The notes under the pieces are model-generated. The model saw nothing but the letters and a program-made list of their open reading frames with translations. It made no database searches and was not told the origin of the DNA. 64,000 nt of DNA from Hemicordylus capensis. Its lineage: Eukaryota > Chordata > Lepidosauria > Squamata > Cordylidae. The translations under genes were made by a program, and so were the position numbers. Below, one piece after another: positions 47,205-58,376 of the stretch (its first letter is position 1; every line of letters begins with the position of its first letter). The stretch is taken from positions 144,146,857-144,210,856 of the forward strand of contig NC_069657.1 of NCBI RefSeq assembly GCF_027244095.1, read 5' to 3'.

Positions 47205-47600
47205 TTAAGGTCATCTGAGGAGGTCCGTCTCCAGTTGCCACTAGTTCGTCTGGTGGCAACGCAGAGGCGGGCCTTCTCTGTAGCTGCTCCTGGGCTATGG
47301 AATGCACTCCTGGCAGAAATCCATAATTTGAGATCATTGCTGTCCTTCAGGAGAGCCCTTCAAACGTACTTATTTGGCTTGGCCTTCCAGAGTTTTAAAT
47401 GATTAATTGTTTTAAACTGTTTTAAATCGTTGTCCTGATTTTCAGGGCTTTTAGCTGTTTTATTGGTTTTATTGTGTTTTAATAGTTTGATTTTAATTGT
47501 TAATTGGTTTTTAATTGTTTTTATCATGTTGTGAACCACCCTGAGCTGTTTTGGAAGGGCGGTATATAAATCTAATAAATCTAATAAATAATAATAAATA
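47205..47600 (+). mobile_element. L2-group LINE 3' end
   Basis: RT C-terminal remnant (GGGCTATGGAATGCACTCC, AGAGCCCTTCAAACGTACTT), then the 3'UTR with CCACCCTGAGCTGTTTTGG and an (AATAAT)n tail. It interrupts the hAT element. Confidence 0.78.
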
Positions 47601-49294
47601 ATAAAAATAAATTTAAAAGCTGGCAGGTGTGACTGCTGGCTGGCGCTGTGTGGGAGAAGGGAAGGGAAAGAGGAAGAGAAAAAGACCAGGAGAGGAGAGA
47701 GACTAGAGAGAGCAGAAGGAGAAGTTAAAGAGATAAAGAATGAGAGAGATAAAGGGGGGGGAGGGAGGGAGAGAGCACAGAGGGAGGGGAGTGGGGGGAA
47801 TCTAGATGGGAGGCAGGAGATGGCAGGAAGAGGGGGACACCAGGCCCAAGGGGGTACAAAGGGAGAGGACTCAGGGAGGGGAGTTGGGGGGAGATGAATA
47901 ATCAGCAAACAATAATCAATAATCAACAATAATCAACCCAGCAGAACAAAAAATCACAAAATTCTAACACGGCACAAAGTGGGTGGGGGGGAGATTCCAG
48001 ATGGGAGGGGGGAAGATGGCAGAAGGGGGGAACCAGGCCCAACGGGCACACCCTGGGCCCTGGCCAAAATCAAAAGGAGTTGGAGTGGGGAACAATAATA
48101 ATCAACTGAACACACAGAACAACAGATATTAAATCAGAAAATTCCAAAGCACAGACCGAGAGGGAGGGGGTTCCAGAGGGGGAGGAGGGGGTCAGGGGAG
48201 GACCAGGGGCTGGCCTGGGATGGGATGTAGAAGGAGGAGGGCAGGCAAACAACACACAAACACACACACATACACACCGCAAAGATAAACAGGTAATCTC
48301 AGACACTGACTGCTGCACCCAGCAAAAAGACAAACACAGAGGATGCAGGGGAAGGAGAGGGCCACACAAGCCAGGGAATGGGATGGGGTGGGATGCAGGG
48401 AGGCAGGAACAACAATTAGAAGAACATACTAAACAAAAAACAAAATCAAAGCGAAAAGCAGCACACAGAACACAGGAGAAGAAGACAAGAAGAGAGGCAG
48501 GGTAAAATGAAATCAATGCAAGTGAGGTGGGGTGGGGTGGAGGGGGTGGTGGTGGAAGGGCCAAGGCCTGTAGGGTCCTGGCCAAATAATAAAGGAAGGA
48601 ATGAGAGAGGGAGAGACACAGACAGTGGGAAACCCAAAATGGGAAAAGGTGTAAAATGTAAATCAGAGGAGAGGAGGACACACAGGGCAGGGCAGAGAGA
48701 AGGCAAAGAAGAGGAACAAAAGAAAAGAGCAGCACAGCCTGAAGGACTCACACTAGTAGCTAGCTGAGAGCTCAGAGCACACAGTCCATATCCAACAACT
48801 GCAGCCAAAGAGAATTTTCCAGGCCAGAGACTTGGCTTAAATAGGTTTGAAACTCACTCCTTTGGGAGCCCCCACCTTTGCACTCCCCCCACCCCCTGGC
48901 CAACAAGGTGCCAGCTCTCAAACAGTGGCACACTCAACAGCCTACCAGAGTGCAAGACTCATTCTGGCCAATCACAGGATCAATAGCCTAGCCAATGAAT
49001 AGTCTGCAAACTGAGCACAACAAGGCTCTCAAAATGGAGGACAGAAGGGAGCAAAACAATGACACACAAAAATGGAGGACACACACACACACAGCAGAGA
49101 CACAAACAGACCCTAGGGAGTCCATGGCACCTTTGATGCGGTTCGAATGCATTAGAACCGGTTCAAATCAAACTGGTCTGGATTCGGTTTGAACTCAGAC
49201 CAGAAGGGCAAAACCAGAGCCCTGTCTGGTCCGAGTTCGAACCTTCAAACTGAACCAGTTCGAACTCGAACCAGTCTGAACATCCCTATCTATG

Positions 49295-49555
49295 CTTCTT
49301 GCTGGAAAACAAATCCAATTCTGTCTCTAGACAATTGGTGTCTTAAACTTTGGGATTATGCATCAATGACCAAAATTACTGCATATATTAAGAACAAATC
49401 TAAAGATTTTTTCCCCTCAGATATGGGAACCATTTATTCAACATGTGATATGACAGGGTTTGGTTCCTTACTGGAGATTTGGTTTCTTTTTGCAGATAAA
49501 TTTAATGTTGAATGCTCTGTGTACATAACAGGTACACTAATTATTGACCTTACTT
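49295..49555 (+). mobile_element. Possible L1/Tx1-group LINE C-terminal scrap
   Basis: The open frame LDNWCLKLWDYASMTKITAY with IKNKSKDFFPSDMG resembles the end of L1/Tx1-type ORF2 proteins (MEKITY...K...FF..W). A T-rich 3'UTR-like region follows beyond the inserted repeat. Confidence 0.35.
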
Positions 49556-49656
49556 TTTAAAAAATTTGCAGCCATTTATCTTTCAGATTGGAGAAGGGGA
49601 GAAGGAGATGATGGTGTAAAGAACTCAGGTGGAAGTATACAGACGGTAATTCATTC

Positions 49657-49965
49657 ATTCATTCGATTTCTACGGTAATGAGAATTCTACAGATGGTAAT
49701 GAGAATCATTCATTCATTCATTCATTTGATTTCTATACCGCCCTTCCAAAAATGGCTCAGGCCAGTTTACACAGAGAAATAATAAGTAAACAGGATGATC
49801 CCTGTCCCCAAAGGGCACAAAATCTAAAAAGAAACATAAGGATAGACACCAGCAACAGTCACTGGAGGTACTGTGCTGGGTGTGGATAGGGCCAGTTACT
49901 CTCCCCCTGCTTAACAAAGAGAATAATCACATTAAAAGGTGCCTCTTTGCCAATTTAGCAGGGGT
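49657..49965 (-). repeat. Interspersed repeat family A, copy 4
   Basis: The reverse of copy 1: TGTCCCCAAAGGGCACAAA, GACACCAGCAACAGTCACTG and AAAAGGTGCCTCTTTGCC. (ATTC)n tails at 49655-49680 and 49707-49733 bracket a small duplication. Confidence 0.75.
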
Positions 49966-50067
49966 TGTGATTGTAATTGTATTGTTCGATACATTGTAAT
50001 TGTATCATTCAATCATGTTTTGTTTCTTTCTTTTGTTATTTCTATTTTTATTATGTTTTTCTGTTTA

Positions 50068-50087
50068 TATAATAATAATAATAATAC

Positions 50088-50118
<31 letters not shown>

Positions 50119-50151
50119 CATTATTATTATTATCATTATTATTATTATTTC
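50068..50151. repeat. (ATT)n microsatellite
   Basis: AAT/ATT units, almost uninterrupted. Confidence 0.95.
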
Positions 50152-50319
50152 ATTCAAGAATTTCTCCATGCAATATTCACCTTGCTGGAGGAGCATGTGT
50201 TGTAAACTGGAAGAGCTTATTGTATACCTATTCTTCCTTCACATGCCAGTGATAAGCCTCATGCATTCATCATAAAGTTTTTAAGACCTACAATTAAAGA
50301 AGATATTTTGAGGCATGCT

Positions 50320-50610
50320 CAAGAAGGAAAGGAGGTTCTTCTCACTATTAGTGCGAAGAGCCTCTAGGGGGTTTGTGGGGAGAGCAGGCTTAGCACTAGT
50401 CTGCTCTGGGTGGCCGCAGCAGAGCCGGCCGGGGATGGGGAGTTTGGGGGCTGCATGGCCCCCGGAAGCTCCAGCATGCCCTGCGTGAGTGTGCAGGGCA
50501 TGCTGGAGAGACCCCCGAGTTGGGAGGCTGCTTTTGAGCCTCCTGGCCGGGGGTCTACTCATCAGTTGCCGCGGCGTGGAGCCGTGCCATGGCAACGCAC
50601 AAGTAAAAAA
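50320..50610. mobile_element. GC-rich MITE-like element, copy 1
   Basis: CTGCTCTGGGTGGCCG, GGAAGCTCCAGCATGCCCTG, TGTGCAGGGCATGCTGG and CCGGGGGTCTACTCAT match 60590-60905 in the same order. An internal hairpin forms around AGCATGCCCTG/CAGGGCATGCT. Confidence 0.65.
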
Positions 50611-50639
50611 CTACTTTCCTTTCACTGTCTCTACAACTA

Positions 50640-50930
50640 GACTTAATATGAGGCCCACTTTCACCTCAAAAGTTTACACGTCTGCCATCTTGAATCAGTG
50701 TGGATGACATCATCACAAACTATGCCATTGAGGGGTCCCTGTGTGTCACACACTGCAACTGTACCCAATTTAGTTCAAATGGGTTAGACAGTCCACAAAT
50801 TAGAGGGCTTGTGCCTCAGATGTTCACGTGACCACCATCTTGGATTAGGGTGGATGACATCATCACAAACTATGCCATTGAGGAGTACCTATGTATCCCT
50901 ACAGTGTAATTGTTGGGAAGATGGCAACGA
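50640..50930. repeat. Two-copy tandem repeat, 150-bp period
   Basis: CATCTTGAATCAGTGTGG with GATGACATCATCACAAAC and TATGCCATTGAGG occur from 50686 and again from 50836. Confidence 0.85.
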
Positions 50931-51070
50931 GCGCCCACCCTCCTTTTTTCATGCTCTTGGAACGGTCTGTAATGTTTTGTGTGTAGGGGTTAGTTTATCA
51001 GTCTTCTGGGTTCTCCTAGTTATGTATCTTTTATTTACAATTAGCAGTTTTTAAAAAATCTTTTTTTGGC

Positions 51071-51775
51071 TTGGAGTTTAATTTATTGGCACGCTCTGGC
51101 TCTATGCAGCTGAATTCCCGCTGCAGCTGTAGGCATCCAACCAAACTTTTTATAATGACAAAGAGAGAGAAGAGAAAGAACAGAAGCAGAAACCTCCTGG
51201 GTTGTCGAAAGGAGATGAAGTCTACTAAAATATCTTCAACTCAGACTAAAATTGACTGTTTTGTAATGTCTTTATCAGAAAATCAGCTGGTGGGAGTTAC
51301 TAACAATATAAATATTATCAGTAACTTACCTGAATCCAAAGATGGAGAACCACGTCAGAATGCTTACTGTGGAACATTCTGTGTGGGCAATGCTGACCAG
51401 GGGAATGCTGATACAACTGACACAGCATTGGAATTTTCTGTGGACGATCAGCTAAATGACCCCCTATCTCTATCTTCTGCTACATGGGACTCACCAGCAC
51501 AGTCAGTGCACCCAGCTAGTTCTGCTAAGACTCTAATGTAACGACCACAGCTGCATCTTACCCATTCACAGATTCATGCTTAGGTGTGTCTGTTTTGACG
51601 GCTGAGACCCTAATTTACCTTTTCCAGCATTTATCATCTATAACAGCCAAGCTGGATGAAATCAAGATCTTACTGAATAAATTAACTTTTACTTAAGGCT
51701 ACTTCAAGTCTGCCTTAACCAAGGAGACTGCCTTAAGCATGGAGTCTGTACCTCAGAGAGTTGCTACTAATCAGG
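51071..51775 (+). mobile_element. LINE ORF1-like region, L1/Tx1 group (probable)
   Basis: An open frame to 51541 carries a basic KREKRKNRSRN start and a Ser/Thr/Asp-rich body, followed by a decayed helix-forming stretch to about 51700. Its position just before an interrupted endonuclease/RT frame at 53.8 kb suggests it is that LINE's first ORF. No diagnostic RRM motif is visible. Confidence 0.4.
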
Positions 51776-51779
51776 GAGT

Positions 51780-52500
51780 GTAAGGGAGGGAGTGTAAGGG
51801 AGGTGAAGAAGATAACAGGGGCTTGGATTGTGTCAGCATGTCTCCTGACCTTGGTCTGGAAATATTTCATAGCCTCCTGGCCACCCACCTCCCCCCAGCT
51901 CGGCGTGGACAGCTTGGAGGCCGGTCTGTGTAGCTGCACTTTTCCCTTTTGTCTTCCTGAGTGCTGGCAGCTATTTCCAACTGTGAGCACTAATTTTCAT
52001 CTGTCCCAGCTTGGAGTCAAGCAACTGATTTCCCAACTTAAAGGTGGGAAAGTCCCAGGAAATGACTTTATTCCTCCTGATTTCCTGAAGGCACACGTTG
52101 ATTGGTGGGCTCCTGTGCTGGCTGCTTTATTTACCTCTATTGATCAGATGGCCCACATCACAAAGGATTGGGGTATGGCTATTGTTGTCCCAATGTTTAA
52201 GAAAGGAAAAAGAGAAGATCCATCTAACTACAGACCAATAAGTCTCTTAAATATAATAAGCAAATTATACGTGAAACATCTATGTATAAAATTATGTTCC
52301 TGGCAGGAAGGCTTATTAGAAGATGAGCAAGCCGGCTTTAGACAGGGCAGATCAGTTATAGATCATTGCTTAATTCTGCAATATCTTATTGAAAAGTACA
52401 TTTCCCTGGGTAAATGATTGCTTTTTGCTGCATTTGTTGACTTTCGTTTAGCTTTGATTCTATTTCATATGAGCCTGTTCAAGATGTTTGTTTTTGCTGA
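51780..52500 (+). mobile_element. Non-LTR reverse transcriptase fragment
   Basis: The open frame contains GGKVPGNDFIPPDFLKAH, KKGKREDPSNYRPISLLNI, then EDEQAGFRQGRSVIDHCLI and FVDFRLALI. These are RT blocks of a jockey-group LINE up to the first catalytic region. It stops where the minus-strand LINE begins. The clade was not determined. Confidence 0.75.
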
Positions 52501-52504
52501 TTTT

Positions 52505-53800
52505 TATTTATTTTTATTATTTATTTATTTATTTATTGTTAAATTTATATACCGCCTTTCATTAAAAACAATCCCAAGGCGGTTTACAAAAGTTAAAAAA
52601 CATACAATAAAAATGACAATAAAAATATTAAGCTAAAAATATAAAACAAATCTAATTTAAAAATGATACATGAGTAAAAACACACCGAAGCAGCAATAAA
52701 AACAATCATGTAAAGGCCTGGATAAAAAGCCAAGATTTAACAAGCTTTCTAAAAACTGTGATGGAGTCCGAGGCACGAATGGCCACTGAGAGAGCATTCC
52801 AAAGTCTGGGGGCAGCAACAGAGAAGGCCCTGTCCTGAGTGCATGACAGCCGAGCCTCCCTCATTGTTGGCATCCGGAGCCCCCTCAGATGACCAGGCAG
52901 CAACCCTTGGAGCAGGCGGTCCCTCAAGTACTGCGAGCCCAAACCATTAAGGGCTTTAAAGGTCAAAACCAGCACCTTGAATTGGACCCGGAAATGAACT
53001 GGCAGCCAATGCAACTCTTTCAGAATGGATGTGATGTGCTCTCACCAGGCATCTCCAAATAGAACCCTAGCTGCCGCATTTTGCACTAGCTGCAGTTTCT
53101 GGATATTCTTCAAGGGCAGCCCCAGGTAGAGAGCATTACAGTAATCCAGCCATGACGTGGCTATGGCATGGGTAACTGTGGCCAGATCTGCCTTCTCAAG
53201 AAAGGGACGCAGCTGGTGCACTAGCCGAAGCTGTGCAAAGGTACCCCTGGCCACCGCCTGCACCTGAGCTTCCAAAAGCAGAGCCGGGTCCAGTAGTACC
53301 CACAAACTGCGTACTTGCTCCTTCAAATGGAGTTCAACCCCATCCAGAACTGATAAAATCTCCTCATCTCGATTGGCTCTCCTACTGACCAACAGTTCCT
53401 CCATCTTGTCCGGATTCAATTTCAGTTTATTAGCCCACATCCAACCCATCACAGCCTCCAGCCCCCGATTCAGGACATCCACCACCTCCCTAGGATCAGG
53501 GGACAAGGAGAAATAGAGCTGAGTGTCATCTACATATTGCTGACAACTCAGTCCAGTCCCCGGATGAACTCTCCCAGCGGTTTCATGTAGATGTTAAACA
53601 GCATGGGAAACAAGACCGAACCCTGCAGGACCCCACAGGCCAATGGCCACAGGGCCGAGCAGTAGCCTTCTGGACCCTCCCCCAAAGAATGGACCGGAAC
53701 CACTGCAATGCAGTATCTCCAATTCTCATACTCGCGAGGTGGCCCAGAAGGATACCATGGTCGATGCTTTGGCCATTTGTTGTGATCTTTTAAACAATTG
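52505..53800 (-). mobile_element. L2/CR1-group LINE, 3' half
   Basis: The minus-strand translation gives, in order, GVLQGSVLFPMLFNIYMKPL, AVMGWMWANKLKLNPDKMEE, then LQLVQNAAARVLFG, HWLPVHFRVQFKVLVLTFKA, LRMPTMREARLS and FRKLVKSWLF. The YADD block falls in a damaged stretch near 53530. The 3'UTR ends with CCGCCTTGGGATTGTTTTTA and a (TAAA)n tail at about 52505-52540. The frame is broken at least twice. Confidence 0.85.
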
Positions 53801-54517
53801 AGCATGGTGATTTCTATGGTTACATGGAATAGTCACAGATTGTGTCAGTCCCTGAAAATTCATAAGGTGTTAGAAAAAATGGCTACTGAGGTTGATTTTT
53901 TACAAGAAACCCATATTTTGCCTATTGAGGAATCCCTTTTGCAACAGTCATGGTCAGGAAAAGTCTATGCAAGTGGCAATTCTACAAGGGTGAGGGGTGT
54001 GGCCATTTTAATTTATAAATCCTCTAAAAATAATTGTTGAATAGGAAATAATAGATGGTGAAGGTCATTTTCTTATACTTATTGCTAGCATAGGTGGTCA
54101 ACACTTGGCATTAATGAATTTGTATGGTCCAGTTATGGATTCTCCAGAATTAATACACAGTTGTTTTGCACATTCACACAGCTTGATTTTGATCATCTGA
54201 TTATTGGTGCAGACCTGAATCAGACTATTGATCCCCTTCTTGACCACAACTCCCCCACCCCCCATCTAGACCATACTCTCAAACCCATACCATGCTTAAG
54301 GTTTACATGTCAGATTTCAATCTAGCAGACATATGGTGGATGCACAGGGGATGGAGGAATTTCCCCCCCATTTTAACAAGGGTTTCATTACATCATTATC
54401 CTGGGTTTGGGATACCTTTAAAGCATTTTTGTGTGGCCAGATCATTGTTTATTCTTCACACACAAAAAGGCAACACAGGGCTCAGATGATATCTCTTGAG
54501 AAGCAAGTTCAAGACTT

Positions 54518-54740
54518 ATAGCAATAGCAATAGCACTTACATTTATATACCGCTCTATAGCCGGAGCTCTCTAAGCGGTTTACAATGATTTTAGCATATT
54601 GCCCCCAACATTCTGGGCACTCATTTTACTGACCTCGGAAGGATGGAAGGCTGAGTCAACCTTGAGCCCCTGGTCAGGATCGAACTTGTAACCTTCTGGT
54701 TACAGGGCGGCAGTTTTACCACTGCGCCACCAGGGGCTCT
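54518..54740 (-). mobile_element. tRNA-derived SINE
   Basis: The minus strand begins GAGCCCCTGGTGGCGCAGTG, an A-box-like head, with a B box GTTCGATCC 45-50 nt later. A body with GGCTGAGTCAACCTTGAG on the complementary strand follows, then an ATTGCT-repeat tail. This is the arrangement of squamate tRNA SINEs. Confidence 0.85.
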
Positions 54741-56189
54741 TAACCTTGTATGCACTATGTCCTTCTTCTGAGACATCTAGAATTTTACGCACAACTAAAT
54801 ATGAACTTACTAAGTCATACGTCTTAGAAATTGACTTTTTGTTGAATTGTACAAGGCAAAGATATTGGGAACAGGGGGGGAAAACAAGTAAACTTTTGGC
54901 TTCCAGATTGAAGCAGATAAAACAGCATAACACTATAACTTCTATACGCAATACTCAAGGCAATGTTTATGCAGACCCTGAATTAATAAACCAGCAGTTT
55001 TCTGAGTTTTACTCTACCCTGTGTATACTAGTAATACTAGTAATACATCTAGTATTGACGTGGATATAGATAGCTTTTTGAAACAGGTGCATCTTCCACA
55101 TTTAACACAAGATCAAATCAATCTTTTAGCTGTACCTCTGTCTCTGCAGGGAATAATGATCACAACTAAATCCACAATTAAAGCCCCTGGGCTGGAAGGA
55201 TTTTATGTGATGTTTTACAAGAAATATATTAGTTTGCTGGCTCCAGGCTTACTGGAGGTCTACAATGATGCTTTTTAAAATAAATACCTCCCTCCTTCTT
55301 TTAATGAAGCTTATATAACAGTTCTTCTTAAGCTCAGTAAAGACTCTGACTAGCTATAGACCTATCTCCTTGTTAAACGATGCTAAGATATTGACAGCTA
55401 CATTGGCACACAGGGTGCAGACTATGCTTCGTATCTGTACAGACTGGATTTACGTCCAGTCATCAAGGATCAGAAACATCAGATTGTTTATTAGCTCTAT
55501 CCTTGGAGAGGCAAGACTCAGCTTCTGAAACGGTTTTTAAATCCTTTGACACTTTGAGAGCTGAGTTTGATATATTCTCAAATGCTAGTTGGCACTTTAT
55601 CCACCTAAAGCATTTATTGTCATGGCTCTTTGGTCCTGATGTGATTGCAGCTTCTGAAATTCCATCTTTATTATTAGATTTGGAACATTTATTAGATGTA
55701 CTTAAGACTGTAACCTTACTCTATTAGAAACTTAGAGACATTGATAAGTTTGATATCAATCATATCCGAGATCTTTGGAATAATGACCTTCAAATCAATA
55801 CTCTATTTTATTAAATCAATGGCAGGTCACATTGAAGGCAATGAAACGTGATGTTTTAGATCTCAAAATGCAGCTAATACAGGAGAAACTTTATTCCGTG
55901 TCTATTGGAAACCTCAGAAAATGTTTAATAAGGGATGGTTGCAGACTGCTACATGTTGGAGGTATAATTTGTAAGAAGGTATGCTGCTTATACATATGGT
56001 TGAATCCTGTCTGGTTTTCACACCGGTTTGGTTTGAAATTCATAAGACAGTCAAAATGACATTGCAATTATCATTGTCTGTTAAGGACATTTATGTTTTG
56101 TTGGGGTACATCCCCAGCACATGGAATTTAGCATTACGTCAAGAACTGTGGATTCTTTGTGCTTGGGGTGTTGCCAAAAGTATTATAAT

Positions 56190-56455
56190 ACTTACTTACT
56201 TAATTACTACAAACATTTATATACAAAATTCTCAAAGTGGTTTACAAAAAAATAATAATAATACATAAATAAGATGGTCCCCTGTCCTCAAAGGGCTCAC
56301 AATCTAAACAGAAACATAAGGTAGACACCAGCAACAGCCACTGGAGGGATGCTGTGCTGGGGTTGGGTAGGCCAGTTGCTCTCCCCCTGTTAAATATAAG
56401 AGTATCACCACTTTAAAAGGTGTCTCTTTGCTCACTTAGCTGGAAGGATAAATTT
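56190..56455 (-). repeat. Interspersed repeat family A, copy 5
   Basis: CCTCAAAGGGCTCACAATCT, GTAGACACCAGCAACAGCC and AAAAGGTGTCTCTTTGC, the reverse of copy 1; AAT tail at 56250-56265. Confidence 0.75.
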
Positions 56456-57046
56456 ACTCCTGAATTTCAGCTCTGGATTACTGATATGTGTTCTTTGTCT
56501 GCATTTGTCACCAAGGTAAAGAGGAAGAATTCTTAAAGATCTGGTCGAACTTCAATGAATTGTTTATGCTTTGAAACATAAGGCAAATATTCTTCAAGAA
56601 GGTGGGTTAAAACAACAACCCTTCTTTTTATCTCCTGTGTTAGTTGTATCCTATTATGTTAAAGGACTTTTTTCCCCTCCCACCCAACCCCCCTTTCCCT
56701 TTCCCTCTTTGTTATATTTACATGTATCATTATCATCCTTGATTATGTCTATATATTGTAACTATATTTCAAAGGAAAAGGGGGTGGGTCGGAACCAAAA
56801 CCCTCCAGTTTGGCTTTATGTATGAACTGGGCTATAAATTCTTTATGGTATTCCTTTGTGAGAAACTGTCAAAAACAGTTTTGTTTAGGCAGAATGATGC
56901 AATGTTAGGGTAATCTGGAAATACTGCTGACAAGAGTTATTCTTTATTGGATATTCATTGGATGTAGACTGTGGTTTGAGATTTTATCTTATATCTTCTT
57001 TGTGTGATTCTTTGTGAGGGGGCATATTTGGGCTAGACAGTAGAAA

Positions 57047-57047
<1 letters not shown>

Positions 57048-57088
<41 letters not shown>
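57048..57088. repeat. (ATT)n microsatellite
   Basis: About 13 ATT units. Confidence 0.95.
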
Positions 57089-57189
57089 TTCTTGTTTACA
57101 CAGTCAGAAAGGTGTTATTGACTGGTTTGTTTTATCCAGACATCGAGTCCTTCCCAAGGACCTGGGATGCCAGAATTTTATTGTCAATT

Positions 57190-57640
57190 GTTATAGATAT
57201 TGTCGCAGAATATAGGCTGTTTCCAGTAAAGCTGCTTTTTGTAATTAGCTGATGGTGATTTCTGTGGCCCCTATGGTGTTGAGGTGCTCTTCAAGGTCTT
57301 TTGGAACTGCACCCAGGGTGCCAATTACCACTGGGATTATTTTTGTCTTTTTCTGCCACAGCCTTTCAATTTCAATTTGTAGATCTTTGTATTTGATGGT
57401 TTTTTCTATTTCTTTTTCTTCTGTTCTGCTATCCCCTGGTATTGCTATGTGGATTATTTTAACTTGTTTTTCTTTCTTCTTGACTACAGTTATATCTGGG
57501 TTATTGTGTGGCCGATGTTTGTCTGTTTGTAGTCGCAGGTCCCATAATATTTTTACATCTTCATTTTCTTCAACTTTTTCAATGTTATGGTCCCACCAAT
57601 GTTTGGCTACAGGTAGCTTCTATTTTTTGCAGATGTTCCA
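57190..57640 (-). mobile_element. R2/R4-type LINE, restriction-like endonuclease domain
   Basis: The minus-strand translation gives MILWDLRLQTDK-like residues, then HNNPDITVV, IIHIAIPGDS, KYKDLQIEIERLW, KIIPVVIGTLGAVPKDLEEH and ITINQLQKAALLETAYILR. The P-D...D-X-K-type spacing and the trailing IPVVIG block are those of the C-terminal restriction-like endonuclease of R2/R4/Dong-type LINEs. It is nearly open through about 150 codons. The RT itself is absent. (ATC)n and an L2-like tail lie at 57640-57720. Confidence 0.7.
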
Positions 57641-58376
57641 GTGTATCATCATCATCATCATCATCATTACATTTATATCCTGCTCTTCCTCGAAGGAGCC
57701 CAGAGCGGTGTACTACATACTTGAGTATGAATGTTTTCGCATCATTTGCAAAGCACCCCAACTCTCTCACTTCAACAGCCTATTGGGATTTGACCAATGA
57801 ACCATAATAAATTAGAATATATTTTAAAATCTAATATTAACATTACCAACTTGTCCATGACTGAAAAATATCACAACCTTTCCTCTAGTGTGCATTACAT
57901 CACCACCAGAGAATCTTTCAGGTAATTGTAATTTGGCTTGCAATGACTTCACAGTTCTAATTCAGCTTCACAGTGACTTAATGAATAGAAATGGATGCAC
58001 CTTGGGTGTAAGACACTTCAGGGAGTAGGTACCAAAGCCAAAGCTTTCCTCAGAGGAATGGCCTCTCCTTCATTGTTTGAAGAAGATCACAGTACTGTCA
58101 TGATAAAAAGCTCCTGGATCATCTGAAGTTGGTATTGCTCTGGCTTTCTGGAAGGATTTTTGCTATTGATTTCGCAAGAAAGCATCACGTTCTGCAATCA
58201 GAGTTACTTTTGAAGGAATAACAATGCTCCAAAAATGTAGAAGCAGTTGTAGTACAAGAAAACAAGTAAATTCAGATGCATTTTGGAGACTGGGACTATT
58301 ATGAGAGGTTCCTACGATGGCAATTGTATAGCTGTTTGCTGATATTGCTTATGATAACATAGTTTAGTCACAAATG
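57641..58376. other. Intergenic with (ATC)n and a short duplicated motif
   Basis: (ATC)n at 57641-57668. The block with GCAAAGCACCCCAACTCTC and CAACAGCCTATT (57758-57790) recurs at 58978-59017. The rest is not recognised. Confidence 0.5.

Larger units (their letters stand above)
44650..49288 (-). mobile_element. Large hAT element remnant with transposase
   Basis: The right end GAACATCCCTA at 49288 and the internal region 46680-49280 match the right 1.4 kb of the 2.5-kb hAT element. Shared landmarks are ATATCCCTCCCCACACCCAA, GGAGGCCCTATTT, CTTTGGGAGCCCCCACCTTT and GCCAATCACAG. The minus-strand transposase remnant lies at 44740-45600, and the shared right part would be its 5' region. An L2 tail (47205-47600) is inserted. 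No matching left terminus or TSD was found, so the left end is likely lost. Confidence 0.75.
53800..56870 (+). mobile_element. L1/Tx1-group LINE ORF2, decayed
   Basis: It opens with an APE-type endonuclease: MVTWNSHRLCQSLKIHKVLE, then VDFLQETHILP and RGVAILIYKSS (53800-54040). The region at 54880-55280 carries RYWEQGGKTSKLLASRL and TKSTIKAPGLEGFYVMFYKK, the linker and first RT block of L1/Tx1 proteins. Later parts to 56.87 kb are fragmentary, with many stops and frameshifts. A tRNA-type SINE (54518-54740) and a family A repeat (56190-56455) are inserted. ORF1 probably lies at 51.07-51.77 kb, beyond a 2-kb insertion. Confidence 0.75.

Noticed and set aside
47360-48808. Long minus-strand frames at 47.4-48.8 kb
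   Set aside because: Same cause: GA-rich strand gives Leu/Pro/Ser-rich chance frames within the hAT element and L2 tail.
54670-54740. Functional tRNA gene (minus strand)
   Set aside because: A and B boxes are present but the sequence runs on into a SINE body and ATTGCT tail, and no cloverleaf fits well.
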